NCBI RefSeq assembly: GCF_029167365.1
Contig: NZ_JARFNM010000001.1
Location: 310,001 to 374,000, forward strand
Source: Amygdalobacter nucleatus
GTDB lineage: Bacteria > Bacillota > Clostridia > Saccharofermentanales > Fastidiosipilaceae
Length of the DNA: 64,000 nt
Reading direction: 5' to 3'
Shown: positions 45,317-53,423 of the stretch, piece by piece
Layout of the letters: the number at the start of each line of letters is the position of its first letter
How positions within the stretch are numbered: the first letter of the stretch is position 1
The notes under the pieces: model-generated
The model's input: the letters and a program-made list of their open reading frames with translations, nothing else
What the model was told of the DNA's origin: nothing
Database searches by the model: none
Made by a program: the position numbers and the translations under genes

Positions 45317-47057
45317 CGTTGACCCTCCAATTATTAGCTTGTTCGAACAAAGCCCAAATGTGCTGATAGTCAGTAGAATTAGCTAACAAATCTTCGTGTT
45401 TGCCCCGTGCTTGGATTTGACCTTTTGCTAACACGATAATTTCATCAGACTGTTTGATAGCAGATAAACGGTGTGCAATCATAATTACTGTCTTATGACG
45501 CATGAGATTTTGAAAAGCCCTTTGTAATTCGTACTCATTATCTGCATCTAAAGCTGCTTGTGCTTCATCCAGAATTACAATCGGAGCTTTCTGTAAGATG
45601 GCACGGGCAATGACAATTCGTTGCTTTTCACCTACAGATAGATGGACACCTTGACTACCAATAACTGTATTTACACCGTCTTTGAACTTAGCAATAATAG
45701 GCTGACAGCAAGCTGCATCTAGAGCTTGAAAAACTTCCTCCTTGCTAGCGTTAGGCTTAGCCAAGGCGACGTTTTCATAGATTGATTTTTTGAACAATTT
45801 AGCATCTTGAAAAACAAAGGCGATAGCCTTATGTAAGGCTGCTTGGCTATAGTTACTTAGCAATTTACCACCTATACGAATTTCACCACTCTTAATTTCG
45901 TAATAACCAGCAATTAACTTAGCAAGCGTTGATTTGCCTGAACCAGAAGCTCCCACCAAGGCATAGAATTTGTTTTCCAAAAAAGTGCAATTGATATTTT
46001 TAAGAATTTCTTGACCTGTTTTATAACTGAAACAGACATCTTTCAATTCAATTTGGTAATTGTGAAATTCTGTATTTGTACCAGCAGCGACCTTAGAACT
46101 TTCCATTTCTTTGTACAGCTTTTCCAAAGTGTCTATAGCGTAATTAGCCTTAAAAGTGTACATGCTGATGAACATAATGCTCATATGAGCAGTTAGCATT
46201 AAAGCAGTCAAAAGAAAAGTCATAATCAATTCTATAGCTAGAGTTTTTAGGTCGTTGAAAGCTGATAAAGAGAAAATCAGCGGAATTGTGATGAATGGTA
46301 CAAAACCATAGAATAAAAGTTGATAAAGTACATAGGGCTTCTTACAAACTTGTGAATATTTATAGGCTGTTTGGGCATACGTGTAAATCAAATTACATAG
46401 TTTGTGCATCGATTGAACTGAAATACCAAAGACTTTGACAACTTCGATACCGCGTACATATTCTACTGTTTCAGCTGACAAATTATCAATAGCAGTCTGG
46501 TAAAGAGTCATAAAGTCATTGCCTTCCATCATACTAGCTAGAACAATAGCAGTTGCTAAAGTCAAAATAGAAATTGTTAGACCAACTCGCCAACTGATAC
46601 TAAATGACAAAACAAGTAATAAGATGGGCATAAAAACAGCACGTGTATTATCCGGGATAAGATGGGCCACCATCATGTGTGTCTCAGCTGCATTATCGTC
46701 AATGACTTTGCGAACGTAGCCAGAATTGTGTGTATCAAAAAAGCTAAAACTAGCTTTACTTAACGTGTTAATACCAATTTTCCTTAACCTAGTTTCTAAG
46801 CGAAAACCTAACTTGTGTGACATGAGTAAGCCAAAGAAATATAAGCAGGCCGCTATGATTAAAAGAGTACAAGCAATTAAGGCGAAAAAGATTGGATCAG
46901 CTGAAAATTCTGGCTTTAATAAGCAGACTAATAGCTGATAGAGCATATAATAGCCGCTTATCGTGGCTATGGCTGACAGAATTGTCAAGAATGCCGCAAT
47001 GTAAGCCTGATAAAGCTCAGGCCTAACATAGGCGAACAGTTTTTTATATGTATTCAT
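45300..47057 (-). CDS. ABC exporter half-transporter with fused ATPase (first subunit)
   Basis: A 585-residue protein with six membrane helices in the first 300 residues. Its ATPase has Walker A LVGASGSGKSTLA, a signature reading LSVGEKQRIVIARA instead of LSGGQ, Walker B IVILDEAQAALD and H-loop IAHRLSAI. The start ATG at 47057 has AAGGAG seven bases upstream. It overlaps the second subunit, giving a heterodimeric transporter. The divergent AraC-type gene starts 166 bases away and likely controls this operon. Siderophore or metal-related transport is a possibility from similar gene arrangements, but not demonstrable here. Confidence 0.88.
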   Translation of the reverse strand: MNTYKKLFAYVRPELYQAYIAAFLTILSAIATISGYYMLYQLLVCLLKPEFSADPIFFALIACTLLIIAACLYFFGLLMSHKLGFRLETRLRKIGINTLSKASFSFFDTHNSGYVRKVIDDNAAETHMMVAHLIPDNTRAVFMPILLLVLSFSISWRVGLTISILTLATAIVLASMMEGNDFMTLYQTAIDNLSAETVEYVRGIEVVKVFGISVQSMHKLCNLIYTYAQTAYKYSQVCKKPYVLYQLLFYGFVPFITIPLIFSLSAFNDLKTLAIELIMTFLLTALMLTAHMSIMFISMYTFKANYAIDTLEKLYKEMESSKVAAGTNTEFHNYQIELKDVCFSYKTGQEILKNINCTFLENKFYALVGASGSGKSTLAKLIAGYYEIKSGEIRIGGKLLSNYSQAALHKAIAFVFQDAKLFKKSIYENVALAKPNASKEEVFQALDAACCQPIIAKFKDGVNTVIGSQGVHLSVGEKQRIVIARAILQKAPIVILDEAQAALDADNEYELQRAFQNLMRHKTVIMIAHRLSAIKQSDEIIVLAKGQIQARGKHEDLLANSTDYQHIWALFEQANNWRVNDEKLA

Positions 47058-47223
47058 ACATTTACTCCTTGTATAACATAATTAGAAGCATAAAGCATAG
47101 CATATGGCACTTTTAACTGCTAACAATTCTTTTTATTTTGGACTAAAGCATTCATTTTAAGCGAATATATGTCTAATCGTGATATTATGGTTTCATGTAC
47201 TAATTAGCGAGAGGAATGTACTT

Positions 47224-48174
47224 ATGGTCTATGCTGATATGTTGAAGCATTATTTCTCTAATTGTCAGCCCTGCTTGAATGAATATAGTCCATTAGGACA
47301 GGCATTTTTTGGCGAGAATGAAGAATATAGAGGTGAGTTTTGGGTTTATGAAACAGATGAGTTTATCTTGGATATTCAAGACGTTTATATTAAACAAAAT
47401 TATTACATTGAGTCAGAACTTGCTAGTCATGATAAATTTTTAGCTTCTAACTATATTATTAAAGGGCGGGGAGCGTTTTTAGCACCATATGAGGAAATTG
47501 GCGATAATAGTGTGTTTGTCATTGATACAGCTGAGAAGCTTAAGCCTTGTGTCTTTTATGCTAACAGTCGCTATTTATCTGTCGGGCTGAAATTTACCCA
47601 AGAAATGGTAAATAAGCTCTTACAAAAAGAACATGAACTACAAGAGATTAATCTAGGGCAAGCTTTTACACTGACGGGAGATAAAGTTACTTTAGAATTA
47701 TATAAATTAAGTCAGGAAATAATGGCTTGCCGTTTGGATGGCTTAGCAGCCCGCCTCTTTTTTCAAGCTAAGGCTAACGAATGGCTATGTTGTATCATTT
47801 CTGCTTTTGCAAATTTAGCTAAGCCACCTATTTCTAGTGATGAAAAACTAACAGCATCTATGGTCGCAAGCTATATTGAACACAACAATAACTCGGAGAT
47901 ACACCAAGAATTTCTATGCAAAATAGCTGCCTGTTCACCAACCAAGCTAAAGACTTTATTCAAGCGAGTATATCATATGTCTATTAGTGAGTATATTCAG
48001 CGACAAAGGATGCAGGCAGCCCAACATTTGCTACTCAATACGAATATGAGCATTAAGCAGATTGCTTTAGCTGTCGGCTATAAGTCACCAAGCCGCTTTT
48101 CCACGCTGTTCAAGCGGTATAAGCATATTTATGCCAAGGATTTGCGTAGCCAAACATATGTTAAAAAAGATTAG
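47224..48174 (+). CDS. AraC family transcriptional regulator
   Basis: A 316-residue regulator. Residues 1 to about 200 are an unassigned sensor region. The C-terminal 100 residues hold the two helix-turn-helix units: KIAACSPTKLKTLFKRVYHM and MSIKQIALAVGYKSPSRFST, with FSTLFKRYKHIYAKDLR at the end. ATG 47224 is chosen because GAGAGG precedes it; the frame is open to 47179. It is divergent from the ABC exporter pair, the common layout for an activator that responds to the exported or imported compound. Confidence 0.88.
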   Translation: MVYADMLKHYFSNCQPCLNEYSPLGQAFFGENEEYRGEFWVYETDEFILDIQDVYIKQNYYIESELASHDKFLASNYIIKGRGAFLAPYEEIGDNSVFVIDTAEKLKPCVFYANSRYLSVGLKFTQEMVNKLLQKEHELQEINLGQAFTLTGDKVTLELYKLSQEIMACRLDGLAARLFFQAKANEWLCCIISAFANLAKPPISSDEKLTASMVASYIEHNNNSEIHQEFLCKIAACSPTKLKTLFKRVYHMSISEYIQRQRMQAAQHLLLNTNMSIKQIALAVGYKSPSRFSTLFKRYKHIYAKDLRSQTYVKKD

Positions 48175-48220
48175 CTGTCGATTAGTTTTTACTTAGACTT
48201 AAATTAGAATACTAACTTAA

Positions 48221-48250
48221 AAAATAAAGGCGGCATCCCACCTTTATTTT
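48221..48250. terminator. Bidirectional terminator between the AraC and EIIC genes
   Basis: A perfect 10-bp inverted repeat AAAATAAAGG/CCTTTATTTT (48221-48230 with 48241-48250) around a CG-rich loop. The AT arms supply a T-run on both strands, so it can end the + strand araC gene and the - strand EIIC gene, which converge here. Confidence 0.85.
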
Positions 48251-48272
48251 CGTGTTATTTGCAAATTACACG

Positions 48273-49361
48273 CTATAATTTCAAATCTTCTGGCTTAAAT
48301 AGCTTTAATTTGAAACAAATTTGGCCAATTAGCCAAGTGAGTACAGCTGGCAAAATCAGGCAGATCATCACCAGAGCTAGCCAGTCAAAACTACTGATAC
48401 CTGCTTTAGTTCCCGCACTGATAGCTTTTAGCCAACCTTGAATTACGCCAATTGGGCCGCACAAGCCGCAAGTTCCCATGCCTGAGTTAATGGCAGCGCC
48501 ATTCATCTCAAGCTTGAATATGCAAGTAGCAATTGGGCCAGTGATGGCAGAAGCTAAGGTAGCTGGCAACCAGATAACAGGCTTTTTGACGATGTTCGGC
48601 ATCTGCAGCATGGAAGTGCCAAGACCTTGCGCAATAAAACCTCCAAAGTGATTGACAGAATAAGAGAGGATAGCAAAGCCAATCATTTGGGCTGAGCAAC
48701 CTGCCAAAGCCGCCCCGCCAGCTAAGCCAGTCAGACCCAAAGCGGCGCAGATAGCAGCTGAGGAAATAGGCAAAGTCAAGGCAATACCAACAAAGACAGA
48801 AACCAAAATGCCCATGATAAATGGTTGCTGCAAGGTTGCCCACATGATCATCTCACCTAAACCCATAGCAGTTTTGCCTAAGAAAGGGGCGATAAGCTCT
48901 GATAATAAGCTACCTACGACGATTGTGACAAATGGGGTAACTAAAATATCTATTTTAGTTTCGCCAGCAATCGCTTTACCAATTTCAGCGGTAATAATAG
49001 AAACAAACAATACAGCAATTGGTCCGCCAGCTCCACCCAAGGCATTCGAAGCAAAGCCGACAGCTGTTAAGGAAAAGAGGACGAGTGGTGGGCATTTAAG
49101 GGCATAGCCAATGGCAATTGCCATCGCAGGACCACTCATGGCCATGGCAAGACCGCCAACTGTGTAAGGCTGTTTAGCAATAACTGCAACTGTTTGTTTG
49201 AGCCAAGCTAAATTACTGAGATTGGCAACAGTGTTTATGATTGTGCCGATTAAGAGAGAACAAAATAAACCTTGCGCCATGGCACCCATTGCTTCGATGC
49301 CGTAACGTTGCATGGAAAATTCGATGTTCTTACGTTTAAGAAAGTTTTGAAAAGCCGTCAT
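48273..49361 (-). CDS. PTS EIIC-type membrane protein, PfoR-like
   Basis: A 362-residue, very hydrophobic protein with about nine membrane segments, rich in Gly and Ala. It matches the PTS_EIIC_2 family (PF13303): MQRYGIEAMGAMAQGLFCSL near the start, GLAMAMSGPAMAIAIGYAL, GGAGGPIAVLFVSIITAEIG, and the end motif SGMGTCGLCGPIGVIQGW. The Clostridium perfringens member PfoR is linked to regulation of toxin genes; transport has not been shown for all members. No IIA/IIB gene is nearby. The ATG is preceded by AAGGAG. Confidence 0.88.
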   Translation of the reverse strand: MTAFQNFLKRKNIEFSMQRYGIEAMGAMAQGLFCSLLIGTIINTVANLSNLAWLKQTVAVIAKQPYTVGGLAMAMSGPAMAIAIGYALKCPPLVLFSLTAVGFASNALGGAGGPIAVLFVSIITAEIGKAIAGETKIDILVTPFVTIVVGSLLSELIAPFLGKTAMGLGEMIMWATLQQPFIMGILVSVFVGIALTLPISSAAICAALGLTGLAGGAALAGCSAQMIGFAILSYSVNHFGGFIAQGLGTSMLQMPNIVKKPVIWLPATLASAITGPIATCIFKLEMNGAAINSGMGTCGLCGPIGVIQGWLKAISAGTKAGISSFDWLALVMICLILPAVLTWLIGQICFKLKLFKPEDLKL

Positions 49362-49708
49362 TTCTGCTCCTTAGTCTGGACTTGTACAGCACAACTTTAA
49401 GCTGGTGCGCTAACAAGTGTAGTGTTCAGTGCAATGTGTATGTGATTGTGTGTTTACATATGTCATGACACCTAAATTAAGACGCATTATATTCCCCTAA
49501 AATCTAGCTGTCAATTTACTTATAGATAAAAGAGTTGAGAATGGAGCAGACATTCTCAGCTTGAAAAAGGCAGATTTTCTGGTGGGACTCGTAGCTTCAG
49601 TGAGAGACAATGCACAGCTTACAGAATTTCATTTCCCAAACTCGAAAAAATTTTGATTTTGGGAAATAGAGCATTTATCATGTACCTAAATAGATTGCGG
49701 AGGAGCAA
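49362..49708. other. Intergenic region with palindromes and a small coding remnant
   Basis: A 10-bp palindrome TGTCATGACA lies at 49461-49470, upstream of the EIIC gene. A hairpin with an 8-bp stem lies at 49536-49558. A 10-bp inverted repeat ATTTCCCAAA/TTTGGGAAAT lies at 49631-49640 and 49658-49667, just before the ATPase remnant. A short open stretch (about 49500-49655) encodes LKKADFLVGLVASVRDNAQL, which I could not assign to a family. It has no start codon with a ribosome site and is likely a fragment. Confidence 0.4.
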
Positions 49709-49869
49709 ATGGAAATACCTGAGAGAAAACAATATCTTAATCGACTTTTAGATCTGAAAGATAGTTCTATACGAAAATTTTATTAGCCAATACTAAACAT
49801 ACTAAAACTTTGCAGGAAGGAATACCAGTTATAGATATTGCGCATTGGCTTCTAGGAAAAGCAGATTAA
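49709..49869 (+). pseudogene. Collapsed remnant of an AAA/DUF4143-type ATPase
   Basis: ATG 49709 behind GCGGAGGAGC starts MEIPERKQYLNRLLDLKDSS and stops at TAG after 25 residues, before any Walker A. In a different frame the next 85 bases read NTKHTKTLQEGIPVIDIAHW and then LLGKAD before TAA at 49867. The first part looks like the N-terminus and the second like the C-terminus of the same ATPase family as the gene at 42287 (there MQNIVKRDEYLKQLIAKKGN). A deletion of about 1.1 kb joining the ends would explain it. Confidence 0.62.
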
Positions 49870-49941
49870 CTGTAATCTAGCTTACAATGCTGATATAAAG
49901 CTCTGTTGAAATGCGTAATTGATAACAAGGGGTAGTATTTT

Positions 49942-50721
49942 ATGGCGTTTATTAGAAATTTAAGCATCAGGCAATTAGCTACTTTGGCTGTGACATTTAG
50001 CTTGTTTATCACGATGTGTACTGGCTGCTCTAAGCGTGTAACTAAAGCAACGCAAGCGACTAAAACAATTGAAAGCTCTAAAAAGCCAATTTTGACAATG
50101 GCTAAATCAGATAATGCAAGAACAAGTTCTACTGAAAATTCAAGTGAAGAAAGCACTTCCATTAAAGCCACTCAGACGTTATCTAACAATGCCAAAGCAG
50201 CAGCCTTATACAAACAAGTTTTAGATTCAGCTAAGACATGCAAGTTTGGTACGCATAGGGATAGCGAAGAGGCACCTGGTACCAAAATTACATTTTTGTA
50301 TGCACTTGTCAATATGAGCGACCGGGATACACCTGACTTGATTCTGGTTAGAGATAACCATTATTTACAAGCCTTAAAGTTCTTTACTGTCAATGCCGAT
50401 TATACAGATACTGTTTGTTCGGAGAAAATTATCGAACTTGGCGTAGCAGCTGCTGGCGGTTGTAGAAGTGGATTATTGCAAGCTGAAAAAGGTAATTGCT
50501 TGTATCATGATTGGTGGCTATCTGGTAGTGGGCAAGGAGAGACTATTAAGTTGACGATGCATCCGACGGAGTCAGATCCTTTGAAACAAGAAAAAGTGTG
50601 GTCAGGGATTATTAATCAAGCACCTAAATTAGAGGGAACAGCCATTGAATTTTTGGATATAACCGATACAAAAGCACTTTCTGATTTGGCTAACCAAGAA
50701 GATGGACACTACAAGCAATAA
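49942..50721 (+). CDS. Predicted lipoprotein of unknown function
   Basis: A 259-residue protein. A basic N-terminus and a hydrophobic segment (LATLAVTFSLFITM) lead to a cysteine in CTGC at residues 30-33, a plausible though non-ideal lipobox. A Ser/Thr/Lys-rich linker (about 35-85) is followed by a folded domain containing TKITFLYALVNMSDRDTPDL and CLYHDWWLSGSGQGETIKLT. This looks like a small calcium-free, calycin-free extracellular domain that I do not recognise. Lgt, encoded at 22118, would modify it. ATG 49942 lies 13 bases after an AAGGGG site; the spacing is slightly long. Confidence 0.72.
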   Translation: MAFIRNLSIRQLATLAVTFSLFITMCTGCSKRVTKATQATKTIESSKKPILTMAKSDNARTSSTENSSEESTSIKATQTLSNNAKAAALYKQVLDSAKTCKFGTHRDSEEAPGTKITFLYALVNMSDRDTPDLILVRDNHYLQALKFFTVNADYTDTVCSEKIIELGVAAAGGCRSGLLQAEKGNCLYHDWWLSGSGQGETIKLTMHPTESDPLKQEKVWSGIINQAPKLEGTAIEFLDITDTKALSDLANQEDGHYKQ

Positions 50722-50822
50722 CCCAAAAATAGCTTATAATAGCGTATTATCCTTAAGCCAAGGGAACTTAAGCTAGTTAGAATTATTTAAGTGCATTTGA
50801 GTTCGCGTTTTAGCGTTCGTAT

Positions 50823-50834
50823 ATCAACGTTGAT
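50823..50834. repeat. 12-bp perfect palindrome between convergent genes
   Basis: ATCAACGTTGAT is a perfect palindrome lying between the lipoprotein and niaR stops. It has no loop and no T-run, so it is not a terminator; it could be a binding site or chance. Confidence 0.4.
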
Positions 50835-50862
50835 GCGCGTGGATTTGGGTGATGGCTAAAGT

Positions 50863-51372
50863 CTACTCCCACAAAATTTGCTTAGCTCTTAACTCTTTGA
50901 CACAACGCTCATAAGCTGCTTGATCTGGGAAATTAACCGTGTGCAAATGAATACCATCAGTTAGAAGTGAAAGCGGAGCAGCTTGCATATTTTTACAATT
51001 TTTAATGAAGCAATCCACCTCATAACGATTACTCAAATTTAGATTGCCAACCAATTGGCCATAGAGCGGATGCTCCACGATTACGTTTAAGACAGTTGCG
51101 CCATTATCGACAAAAGTGTAAAGCTCATCAGCAAATTTGCTGAAATCATGGCGACAAGCAATGAGCCTACTGAAACCGTTTGACTCGTTATGCAGAACAT
51201 AACCTCTTGGGGTTGCATCGATAGCACAACCACTAGCACGGAGAAGTGCAATATCCCCCACGATTACTTGGCGACTTACATGAAAGCGCTTTGCCAAATT
51301 GGAAGCACTGATTGCACTTTGAGCTTGCTCTAGTAATAATTTTATTTCCTCACGTCTTTGTTCAGCTTGCAT
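50863..51372 (-). CDS. niaR: NAD biosynthesis repressor NiaR-like (HTH-3H)
   Basis: A 169-residue regulator. Residues 5-60 form a winged helix (AISASNLAKRFHVSRQVIVG). The rest is a 3H domain whose three conserved histidine positions appear in CRHDFSKFADEL, EHPLYGQLVGNL and GIHLHTV, a metal and niacin-binding arrangement. NiaR represses niacin uptake and NAD synthesis genes when niacin is present. No nad or nia genes lie in this window. The gene has its own strong promoter and is convergent with the lipoprotein gene. Confidence 0.88.
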   Translation of the reverse strand: MQAEQRREEIKLLLEQAQSAISASNLAKRFHVSRQVIVGDIALLRASGCAIDATPRGYVLHNESNGFSRLIACRHDFSKFADELYTFVDNGATVLNVIVEHPLYGQLVGNLNLSNRYEVDCFIKNCKNMQAAPLSLLTDGIHLHTVNFPDQAAYERCVKELRAKQILWE

Positions 51373-51400
51373 GGCCCTGCCCTCTCATAACTTGTTAATT

Positions 51401-51429
51401 ATTCTAAAAATCTGCGCAAGGTCTGTCAA
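51401..51429 (-). promoter_or_regulatory. Promoter of niaR
   Basis: On the - strand, TTGACA (51429-51424), a 17-base spacer and TAGAAT (51406-51401, five of six). It lies 29 bases upstream of the niaR start codon. Confidence 0.75.
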
Positions 51430-51496
51430 ATTGTGCTAAAATAAACGATGACTGTTTAACCTGAGTGGGGAAAACTTCTAAAAATCGAAAAATCGC

Positions 51497-51525
51497 TTGA
51501 CAGGTCGAAGTATAAGCGCTAAGCT
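51497..51525 (+). promoter_or_regulatory. Probable promoter of rpmF
   Basis: -35 TTGACA (51497-51502) with a 17-base spacer to a weak -10 (TAAGCT, 51520-51525). It lies 44 bases before the rpmF ATG. The -35 is perfect but the -10 is poor. Confidence 0.45.
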
Positions 51526-51568
51526 TATTTAGCTTGTCTTGTTAATAGACATATGGAGGTGTTGGAAA

Positions 51569-51754
51569 ATGGCAGTACCTAAGAGAAGATGGTCAAAAGA
51601 ACGTTCACGCCGTTCACGTTCAAATTGGAAGCTAGTTGCTCCAGCTTTAGTTGAGTGCACAAGCTGTCATGAACTACGCCAAGCTCATAGACCTTGCAAG
51701 GCCTGTGGTGTATACAGAGGCCGACAAGTTATTGATGTAGCTAAGGCTGAGTAA
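51569..51754 (+). CDS. rpmF: 50S ribosomal protein L32
   Basis: A 61-residue L32. It opens with AVPKRRWSKERSRRSRSNW and carries the zinc-ribbon cysteines CTSC (about 28-31) and CKAC (about 41-44). Four cysteines mean the zinc-containing form. ATG 51569 follows GGAGG. In many Firmicutes rpmF is preceded by a YceD (DUF177) gene; none is present here, so the gene stands alone with its own promoter and terminator. Confidence 0.97.
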   Translation: MAVPKRRWSKERSRRSRSNWKLVAPALVECTSCHELRQAHRPCKACGVYRGRQVIDVAKAE

Positions 51755-51850
51755 GTTCATTAGTACATGTAAAGCTAGTCAAGATTATTATTTGCGATGC
51801 ACCTTTTTATGGGCGCTTATTTGCTATATGGCTAGAAGCTTAAGTTAAAG

Positions 51851-51878
51851 AACAGCGAAGCAGTTTCGCTGTTTTTTT
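51851..51878 (+). terminator. Intrinsic terminator downstream of rpmF
   Basis: A 9-bp stem (51851-51859 with 51865-51873), a 5-base loop and a run of Ts. Classic rho-independent form, about 100 bases after the rpmF stop. Confidence 0.9.
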
Positions 51879-51932
51879 GTTAATTACAGTTTACTTAAAA
51901 TAGTTTACTTAAACTTTTTCTTGGGAGAGAAA

Positions 51933-53258
51933 ATGAGTCAAGTTATTGCAGTGGTCGGGCGGCCGAATGTCGGTAAGAGCTCGTTATTTAATTATTTAAC
52001 TGGCAAGAAGATGGCAATTGTCAATGACCAGCCTGGTGTCACTCGTGACAGGCTCTATGCCAAATTTACCTGGCTGAATAGAGAACTAGCGCTGATCGAT
52101 ACAGGCGGTATTGAGCCTTATAGTGAAGATGTTATTCTGAGCCAAATGCGTAAGCAAGCAGAGTTAGCCATTGAAACGGCTGATTTGATCATGTTCATGG
52201 TCGATGCTAGAAGCGGTTTGCAGGCAGCTGATCAGGACATAGCTGAATTTTTGCATAGAAGTGGCAAACCCGTAGTTATCGTTGTCAACAAATGCGATAA
52301 CCCTGGCCAGGTACCGCTTGAAGTTTATGATTTTTATCAATTAGGTTTTGAACAAGTTTTTCCAATTTCAGCTGCACATGGCTTAGGTGTTGGCGATCTG
52401 TTGGATGCTGTCTGTGCTGATTTGCCAGAGAACGATTTGAATGATGATTCAGAGCAGGCTATAAAAGTGGCAATTATCGGTAAGCCTAATGTCGGCAAAA
52501 GCTCACTTCTGAATCGCTTGTGCGGTGAGGAGAGAGCCATTGTTTCCAGTGTTGCTGGTACGACTAGAGATGCACTTGAGACGATGGTCACACATGGAGA
52601 TCAAGACTATCTGTTCATAGACACAGCTGGTATGCGCCGAAAGAGTAAGGTTGACGATTTGATTGAGCGTTATTCAATTGTTAGAGCGATTGCTAGTATC
52701 GAGAAAGCTGATGTTTGCTTAATTATGGTCGATGCTGTGCAAGGCGCTGGCGAACAGGATACTAAGATAGCGGGCTTAGCTTTAGAAGCAGGCAAAGCTT
52801 GTGCCTTCCTTGTGAATAAGTGGGATTTGGCGAAAGAGAATCAGCTGAATCAGAATGAGTTCAGCAAGCAATTACAGACGAAGTTCAGCTTTATGCCTTG
52901 GGCGCCAATTATTTATATTTCAGCGCAAACAGGTTTCCATATTGATAGCGTCTTTGCCACAATTACCGATTTATATCAAGCTGCTAGCTTGCGCGTAAGT
53001 ACAGGTATTTTGAATGAGGTTATCGGTGAAGCTCAGGCTTTGATGCAGGCGCCATCTTACAAAGGCCGTCATCTCAAAATTCAGTATGCTACGCAAGTTG
53101 CCATTCAACCACCTCAGTTTGTGCTGTTTGTGAATGACGTTAATCTCTTACATTTCAGCTATGAGCGTTATTTGGAGAATCATTTGCGGAAGAACTTCAA
53201 TTTCCAAGGCACACCGATTCGTTTCATGCTGCGTGAACGCAAGCGAAAGGACCAATAA
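51933..53258 (+). CDS. der: Ribosome biogenesis GTPase Der (EngA)
   Basis: A 441-residue double GTPase needed for 50S assembly. Domain 1 has VVGRPNVGKSSLFNYL, GVTRDRLYA, DTGGIEP and NKCD. Domain 2 has IIGKPNVGKSSLLNRL, GTTRDALET, DTAGMRRKSKV and NKWDLA. The KH-like C-terminal domain includes GRHLKIQYATQV and ENHLRKNFNFQGTPIRF. The ATG at 51933 has GGGAGAG upstream; a TTG at 51921 is the ribosome-site region. No plsY or gpsA follows as in some genomes. Confidence 0.97.
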   Translation: MSQVIAVVGRPNVGKSSLFNYLTGKKMAIVNDQPGVTRDRLYAKFTWLNRELALIDTGGIEPYSEDVILSQMRKQAELAIETADLIMFMVDARSGLQAADQDIAEFLHRSGKPVVIVVNKCDNPGQVPLEVYDFYQLGFEQVFPISAAHGLGVGDLLDAVCADLPENDLNDDSEQAIKVAIIGKPNVGKSSLLNRLCGEERAIVSSVAGTTRDALETMVTHGDQDYLFIDTAGMRRKSKVDDLIERYSIVRAIASIEKADVCLIMVDAVQGAGEQDTKIAGLALEAGKACAFLVNKWDLAKENQLNQNEFSKQLQTKFSFMPWAPIIYISAQTGFHIDSVFATITDLYQAASLRVSTGILNEVIGEAQALMQAPSYKGRHLKIQYATQVAIQPPQFVLFVNDVNLLHFSYERYLENHLRKNFNFQGTPIRFMLRERKRKDQ

Positions 53259-53423
53259 TCGGGCCTTTTTAGCGTAAATGCTAGTTGCATTTAACAAATT
53301 ATTTATTGTCCTGCCATAGAGCTGATGATAGACTAAATTGTTAGTCCTTGCTATTTAGGGGACTCGCGCTTTTTTAGAAGAATGTAATAAATTTTAGATA
53401 GAGGATAGATAGAAGAACATTAT

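Noticed and set aside
49500-49660. Small protein gene in the gap before the ATPase remnant
   Set aside because: The open stretch has no start codon with a ribosome site and I could not match it to any family; kept only as part of the intergenic description.
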